Source: Methylotenera_A sp031379885
GTDB lineage: Bacteria > Pseudomonadota > Gammaproteobacteria > Burkholderiales > Methylophilaceae
Length of the DNA stretch: 9,816 nucleotides
Assembly: GCA_031379885.1 (NCBI GenBank)
Contig: JANNFN010000075.1
Coordinates: 1-9,816 of the forward strand
Direction of reading: 5' to 3'
In this document: piece after piece, positions 6,732-9,816 of the stretch
How positions within the stretch are numbered: position 1 is the first letter of the stretch
How the letters are laid out: every line of letters starts with the position of its first letter
Notes under the pieces: generated by a model
The model's database searches: none
What the model was told of the DNA's origin: nothing
The model's input: only the letters and a program-made list of their open reading frames with translations
Program-made: the position numbers and the translations under genes

Positions 6732-7289
6732 CTAGTTCAATAAAGCCAATTGTTGCTGAACCAATTCCGATGGTTTACGTTTAAATCCGCTCTTGGCAAA
6801 CTGGTGCCAGCGACCAATCACATAGCAAATAAGCAAGTTAGCTTGCGCTTCGGGCATGATTTTCTTGCCAGTACCTGCAACTGCAATTTTTAGGCTTTGT
6901 TTTAGCGAAGCTTCCAGCCTATCGTAAAGCTGGTTAATGCGCGTTTGCAGATGTTCTTCTTCATTCACTAGCGCATCACCGATTAGCACGCGTGTCATAC
7001 CAGGATTTTTTTCGGCAAACTTCAATAACATAGTGACGATAAGTTGCACTTGTTTAGCACCATCTTTTTCATCCGTAGTAATCTTATTAATCACACCAAA
7101 AATTGAGATTTCGATAAACTCAATTAAGCCTTCAAACATTTGTGCTTTGTTGGCAAAGTGACGATACAGCGCAGCTTCTGAAACATCCAGTTTTGCGGCG
7201 AGTGATGCGGTGGTGATTTTCTCTCGCTTTGGTTGCTCCAACATTTTGGCGAGTGTTTCTAATATTTGTTGTTTGCGATCTGAAGCCAC
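6732..7289 (-). CDS. slmA: Nucleoid occlusion factor SlmA (TetR family)
   Basis: DNA-bound inhibitor of Z-ring assembly. In E. coli SlmA binds specific chromosomal sites and, through the FtsZ C-terminal peptide, disrupts FtsZ polymers over the nucleoid. The 185-residue product (E. coli 198) has the N-terminal helix-turn-helix ITTASLAAKLDVSEAALYRHF at about 25-45, followed by the SlmA-specific FEGLIEFIEISI. The central NPGMTRVLIGDALVNEE and LQTRINQLYDRLEASLKQ blocks are close to E. coli SlmA, so this is not just any TetR repressor. The start is GTG at 7289-7287, decided by AAGGGG six nt upstream; an overlapping ATG at 7291 is out of frame. The HAD nucleotidase gene lies 97 nt upstream and hemerythrin downstream. 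The C-terminal part is the least conserved. Confidence 0.93.
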   Translation of the reverse strand: MASDRKQQILETLAKMLEQPKREKITTASLAAKLDVSEAALYRHFANKAQMFEGLIEFIEISIFGVINKITTDEKDGAKQVQLIVTMLLKFAEKNPGMTRVLIGDALVNEEEHLQTRINQLYDRLEASLKQSLKIAVAGTGKKIMPEAQANLLICYVIGRWHQFAKSGFKRKPSELVQQQLALLN

Positions 7290-7295
7290 ATTATT

Positions 7296-7301
7296 CCCCT
7301 T
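7296..7301 (-). promoter_or_regulatory. Strong Shine-Dalgarno selecting the GTG start of slmA
   Basis: On the minus strand AAGGGG is followed by AATAAT and then GTG. The spacing picks the GTG at 7289, whose frame gives the SlmA protein. The ATG that overlaps it by one base opens an unrelated frame. Confidence 0.65.
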
Positions 7302-7386
7302 AGTTTAATACTGTCCTCTCGAAGTTGATGTTGAATCTGTTTTAATTTTATTACGATTCTTACTTGCGTCGGAGTGATAGGTTTTA

Positions 7387-8016
7387 TTATAGCTTAAGGT
7401 GAGTGAGTGCTAACACTGAACTGATACGAAAATTAACAAAATTTGGTTTTTGCAGTTTTTTGGTGACCCAAATGGTTTGCATTCCAAGGCGTTTAGCGGT
7501 CATTAATGCAGGTAGACTATCTTCTAGCATAATGCAATTGCTAGGCTTGGTTTTTAAGGATTTGAGCAACATCTGAAAGCCACGCACGCTCGGTTTAGCA
7601 TGAAATTTGGTGGATTCCACACTAAACACCAGCTCGAAACAATCCTCAATATCTAGTAATTGCAACACCCGAGTCGCGTATTCGCGCGGCGCATTAGTGA
7701 ACACAAACTTACGCCCGGGCAGGTTTTTAATAAGCTTACGCAAACACTTCACTTGAATCACCATGTTAGGCAAATCCATTAAAGCGTGCGTTTGTTTTAA
7801 AAAATGATAAGCATCAACACCGTGATGCCGCATAAGGCCTTTTAGCGTCGCGCCATATACGCGCCAGTAATGCTTGCGTAGCTCGTGTGCGGCGGTTTCG
7901 TCTAGATCTAGTTCATCCATGATGTACTGCGTCATGGCGCGATTCATCACGGGAAAAATGTGCGCAGAGGCGTTGTGTAACGTATCGTCGAGATCGAAAA
8001 TCCAGACGCGACTCAT
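7387..8016 (-). CDS. HAD-superfamily hydrolase, pyrimidine 5'-nucleotidase type
   Basis: Haloacid-dehalogenase-fold phosphatase of 209 residues. Motif I is FDLDDTLHNA with nucleophile D8 and acid/base D10. Motif II is FVFTNAPREY with T107. Motif III is K141 in HAKPS. Motif IV is MLEDSLPAL with E165-D166. The short helical cap between motifs I and II (about 15-95), with YWRVYGATLKGLM and HHGVDAYHFL, resembles the subfamily annotated as pyrimidine 5'-nucleotidase, which dephosphorylates UMP/CMP-type nucleotides or damaged analogues. Substrate identity is inferred from the family. It lies between argB and slmA, an order I recall from other betaproteobacteria. No Shine-Dalgarno precedes the ATG at 8016; the leader is AAAATTAATTT. 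It likely shares a transcript with argB or has a promoter in the odd 145-nt gap upstream. Confidence 0.87.
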   Translation of the reverse strand: MSRVWIFDLDDTLHNASAHIFPVMNRAMTQYIMDELDLDETAAHELRKHYWRVYGATLKGLMRHHGVDAYHFLKQTHALMDLPNMVIQVKCLRKLIKNLPGRKFVFTNAPREYATRVLQLLDIEDCFELVFSVESTKFHAKPSVRGFQMLLKSLKTKPSNCIMLEDSLPALMTAKRLGMQTIWVTKKLQKPNFVNFRISSVLALTHLKL

Positions 8017-8022
8017 AAATTA

Positions 8023-8130
8023 ATTTTGTGGGCGAATCGCGTCGTAGCGTGCGCGCTCATTCCTAGTCTATACAATTCGATATGCCTTCGTCATTCGCTG
8101 TGTGGCGGCCAGCTCTTCATTCCACAAAAT
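8023..8130. repeat. Spaced inverted repeats, possible small dispersed element or gene relic
   Basis: In the 145-nt gap between argB and the HAD gene, ATTTTGTGG (8023-8031) has its perfect complement CCACAAAAT at 8122-8130. The adjoining GCGAAT (8032-8037) pairs with ATTCGC (8093-8098), which extends the potential stem. The interior is G+C-rich (GCGTGCGCGC near 8049) compared with its surroundings. On the minus strand one frame between TAA stops at 8151-8149 and 8022-8020 is broken only by TAG at 8070-8068 and reads like protein (LWNEELAATQRMTKAYRI, then TRNERARYDAIRPQN). No target-site duplication is visible. It could be a MITE-like element, a structured leader for the HAD gene, or a decayed gene fragment. 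Confidence 0.45.
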
Positions 8131-8161
8131 ACAATATCTGTAGCCGCGTTATTCAGTAACG

Positions 8162-9046
8162 TTACTTCGCCTTAATCAGCGTTCCAACACCCTCGTCAGT
8201 TAGTACTTCTAGCAACAGCGCATGCTCAACACGCCCATCAATAATGTGCACGGTTTTAACTCCACTGCGTGCTGCATCAAGCGCAGAGCCAATTTTAGGC
8301 AGCATGCCGCCACTTAATGTGCCATCGGCTACTAAATCATCAATTTGTTTTGGCGTTAATCCAGTGAGCAAATTGCCATTTTTATCTAAAACGCCAGGCG
8401 TATTAGTGAGTAAAATAAGTTTTTCTGCGCCCAAAATTTCTGCGAGTTTGCCTGCCACCACGTCCGCGTTTATGTTATAAGTTTCGTTATCTGCACCCAC
8501 GCCAATCGGCGCTACTACGGGAATAAAGTCTCCAGTATCTAAAAAGTTGATGATGCTTGGGTCAATTGCGGTAATTTCACCCACTTGACCAACATCAATC
8601 ATTTTAGTGGGGTCGTTCATATCTTCCATCAACAGTTTGTGTGCATGAATAAAATTGCCATCTTGGCCCGTTAATCCCACCGCTTTGCCGCCATGGCGAT
8701 TGATGAGATTGACAATTTCTTTGTTCACTTGCCCACCCAGCACCATTTCAACCACGTCCATGGTTTCCGCATCCGTGACACGCATGCCTTGGATAAACTC
8801 ACCTTTTTTGCCGAGCTTATCGAGCATTTCATTGATTTGTGGGCCACCACCATGCACCACCACGGGGTTCATGCCAACGAGCTTGAGCAGCACCACATCT
8901 TGTGCGAAGCAGTTCTTTAAATGCTCATCCGTCATAGCATTGCCACCGTATTTTATGACGATAGTTTTATCAAAAAAGCGCTTAATATAAGGCAACGCTT
9001 CTGCCAAAATTTGTGCTTTTTGTGCGGGTTTAATGTCTGTTAGCAT
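8162..9046 (-). CDS. argB: Acetylglutamate kinase
   Basis: Amino-acid-kinase-fold enzyme that phosphorylates N-acetyl-L-glutamate with ATP, the second step of arginine synthesis. Motifs run in the expected order. VIKYGGNAM has K32. VHGGGPQIN (64-72) is the glycine-rich N-acetylglutamate loop. R89 is in GMRVTDAETMDVVEMVL, and TGQDGN spans 126-131. NINADVVAGKLA has N193 and D195. LLTNTPGVLD spans 212-221, and GGMLPKI has K251. At 294 residues it has a helix of about 25 residues before the first strand, the mark of the hexameric, arginine-inhibited type; E. coli NAGK (258 residues) lacks it and is insensitive. That regulation is inferred from family knowledge. The ATG at 9046 follows a weak GAGA. 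argA ends 41 nt upstream, so the two are probably co-transcribed. Confidence 0.97.
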   Translation of the reverse strand: MLTDIKPAQKAQILAEALPYIKRFFDKTIVIKYGGNAMTDEHLKNCFAQDVVLLKLVGMNPVVVHGGGPQINEMLDKLGKKGEFIQGMRVTDAETMDVVEMVLGGQVNKEIVNLINRHGGKAVGLTGQDGNFIHAHKLLMEDMNDPTKMIDVGQVGEITAIDPSIINFLDTGDFIPVVAPIGVGADNETYNINADVVAGKLAEILGAEKLILLTNTPGVLDKNGNLLTGLTPKQIDDLVADGTLSGGMLPKIGSALDAARSGVKTVHIIDGRVEHALLLEVLTDEGVGTLIKAK

Positions 9047-9087
9047 AATGGTTCTCGTGAAATTATTTGTATTGTAACTAAAAAGAT

Positions 9088-9816
9088 CTAAAGCGTTTTA
9101 ACAAACACTTTAGATTTGCGCTGAAAATTGTAAAGTTTTTGTTTTTCAGTCGGTAGTTTATCAATCGATTGCTCTACAAAGCCGCGTTCTAAAAACCAAT
9201 GCTCGGTATGAGTTGTTAGGCAAAACAGCTGCTTAAACCCCAATTCTTTTGCTCGATTTTTACAATAGTTAAATAGTTTGTCACCGCGCCCACCACCGCG
9301 ATATTCTGGATCAATGGCTAAACAAGCAAATTCAGCAGCTTTGTCATTAAAAAATGGGTAAAGAGCTGCACAACCTATTGCGCGGCTGTCGTGTTCCATG
9401 ACATAAAAATGGTCAATTTCCATCTCGATACGCTCGCGTCCGCGCCGCACTAACACGCCTTCATTTTCCAGCGGTTCGATGAGTTTTATAATGCCACCGA
9501 CATCATCAATGTTAGCTTGGCGCATAGTTTCAAGGCTTTGTTCGGTGACCATGGTGCCAACGCCGCTATGGGTAAAAAGCTCTTGAATAATCGCGCCATC
9601 AATATGCCTAGATATTAGATGCGTACGCGCCACACCGTGCTCACAGGCGCGTATGGCAGCAGGCAGATAATAATTAATATCGTCTGAAATATTAATAGGC
9701 ACTTCATTATTTTGCACATTTTGCAGGAGATTTTTGGCCTTTTCAGCCGTCATCTCGCGTAATAATTCGCCGCGCAAATTATGCACGCCCTCACTATCCA
9801 TCAAAAAAATCAGCTT
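9088..9816 (-). CDS. argA: N-acetylglutamate synthase ArgA, C-terminal part (5' end outside window)
   Basis: Transfers acetyl from acetyl-CoA to glutamate, the first step of arginine synthesis. The frame is open to the window edge, beginning KLIFLMDSEGV, so the amino-terminal amino-acid-kinase domain is cut off. About 242 residues are visible against 443 in E. coli ArgA. The first ~100 are the end of the kinase-like domain, including RTHLISRHIDGAIIQELFTHSG. The GNAT acetyltransferase domain follows: RQANIDDVGGIIKLIEPLE, IEMEIDHFYVMEHD, CAALYPF, and the acetyl-CoA loop DPEYRGGGRGDKLF. The end, LTTHTEHWFLERGF..KLYNFQRKSKV, is very like E. coli ArgA. Neither the TTG at 9804 nor the ATG at 9801 is the real start. 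It stops with TAG 41 nt before argB. Confidence 0.96.
   Translation of the reverse strand, partial: KLIFLMDSEGVHNLRGELLREMTAEKAKNLLQNVQNNEVPINISDDINYYLPAAIRACEHGVARTHLISRHIDGAIIQELFTHSGVGTMVTEQSLETMRQANIDDVGGIIKLIEPLENEGVLVRRGRERIEMEIDHFYVMEHDSRAIGCAALYPFFNDKAAEFACLAIDPEYRGGGRGDKLFNYCKNRAKELGFKQLFCLTTHTEHWFLERGFVEQSIDKLPTEKQKLYNFQRKSKVFVKTL

Noticed and set aside
6709..6734. TAGTGA...TCACTA inverted repeat at the slmA stop codon
   Set aside because: It has only 6-bp arms, a 14-nt loop and no T tract, and it does not match the SlmA site GTGAGTACTCAC. Probably chance.
7399..7420. GTGAGTGAGTGC, reminiscent of an SlmA-binding half-site
   Set aside because: It lies inside the HAD gene and has no second half (ACTCAC), so it is not a palindromic site.
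8155..8166. 12-bp perfect palindrome AGTAACGTTACT over the argB stop, with an alternative CGTTA/TAACG hairpin (8147-8161)
   Set aside because: Perfect 12-mers are expected a couple of times by chance in a window this long. No T run follows, so it is not a convincing terminator.
8655..8990. Plus-strand open frame of 111 codons opposite argB
   Set aside because: It is a Ser/Thr/Pro-rich shadow of argB with no start context.

Overview
The window looks like a chromosomal housekeeping segment from a Gram-negative betaproteobacterium. An AT-leaning member of the Methylophilaceae (Methylotenera-like) is my best guess, from the gene order and protein flavour. That placement is inference, because no rRNA or clade-specific marker is present. 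The Gram-negative assignment is firm: it rests on lpxC (lipid A), a periplasmic Slt-type transglycosylase and an FtsZ ending in the proteobacterial C-terminal peptide. I see no insertion sequence, phage, CRISPR array, tRNA or rRNA.

Left half, + strand (1-6136). The 3' end of ftsZ closes a dcw-type division cluster and is followed, as in many proteobacteria, by lpxC. Close behind come an uncharacterised 60-residue two-helix membrane protein, an Slt70-like lytic transglycosylase, a complex I NDUFA9-type atypical SDR, and the CCA-adding enzyme cca. Gaps from lpxC to cca are only 15, 10, 4 and 20 nt, so these five genes are probably one transcript. Several starts lack a good Shine-Dalgarno, which suggests translational coupling. 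The theme is envelope growth (division ring, lipid A, murein turnover) plus tRNA 3'-end maturation.

Right half, - strand (9816-6189). In transcription order: argA (5' end outside the window), argB, a HAD-family pyrimidine 5'-nucleotidase-like gene, slmA (TetR-fold nucleoid-occlusion factor) and a hemerythrin-domain gene. argA and argB encode the first two steps of arginine synthesis. SlmA is known to act on the C-terminal peptide of FtsZ, so the division protein and its nucleoid-linked antagonist lie about 6 kb apart. The two halves converge at 6137-6188, between the cca and hemerythrin stop codons.

No gene-free stretch exceeds 300 bases. The most unexplained sequence is the 145-nt gap between argB and the HAD gene (8017-8161). 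It holds separated perfect inverted repeats and an interrupted coding-like frame, and may be a small dispersed repeat or a gene relic. Other points worth attention are the lpxC leader with a misplaced Shine-Dalgarno and mini-ORFs, the 60-residue membrane protein, and a 7-bp-arm palindrome before the hemerythrin gene. I found no clear sign of a novel multi-gene system; most of the window is conventional.
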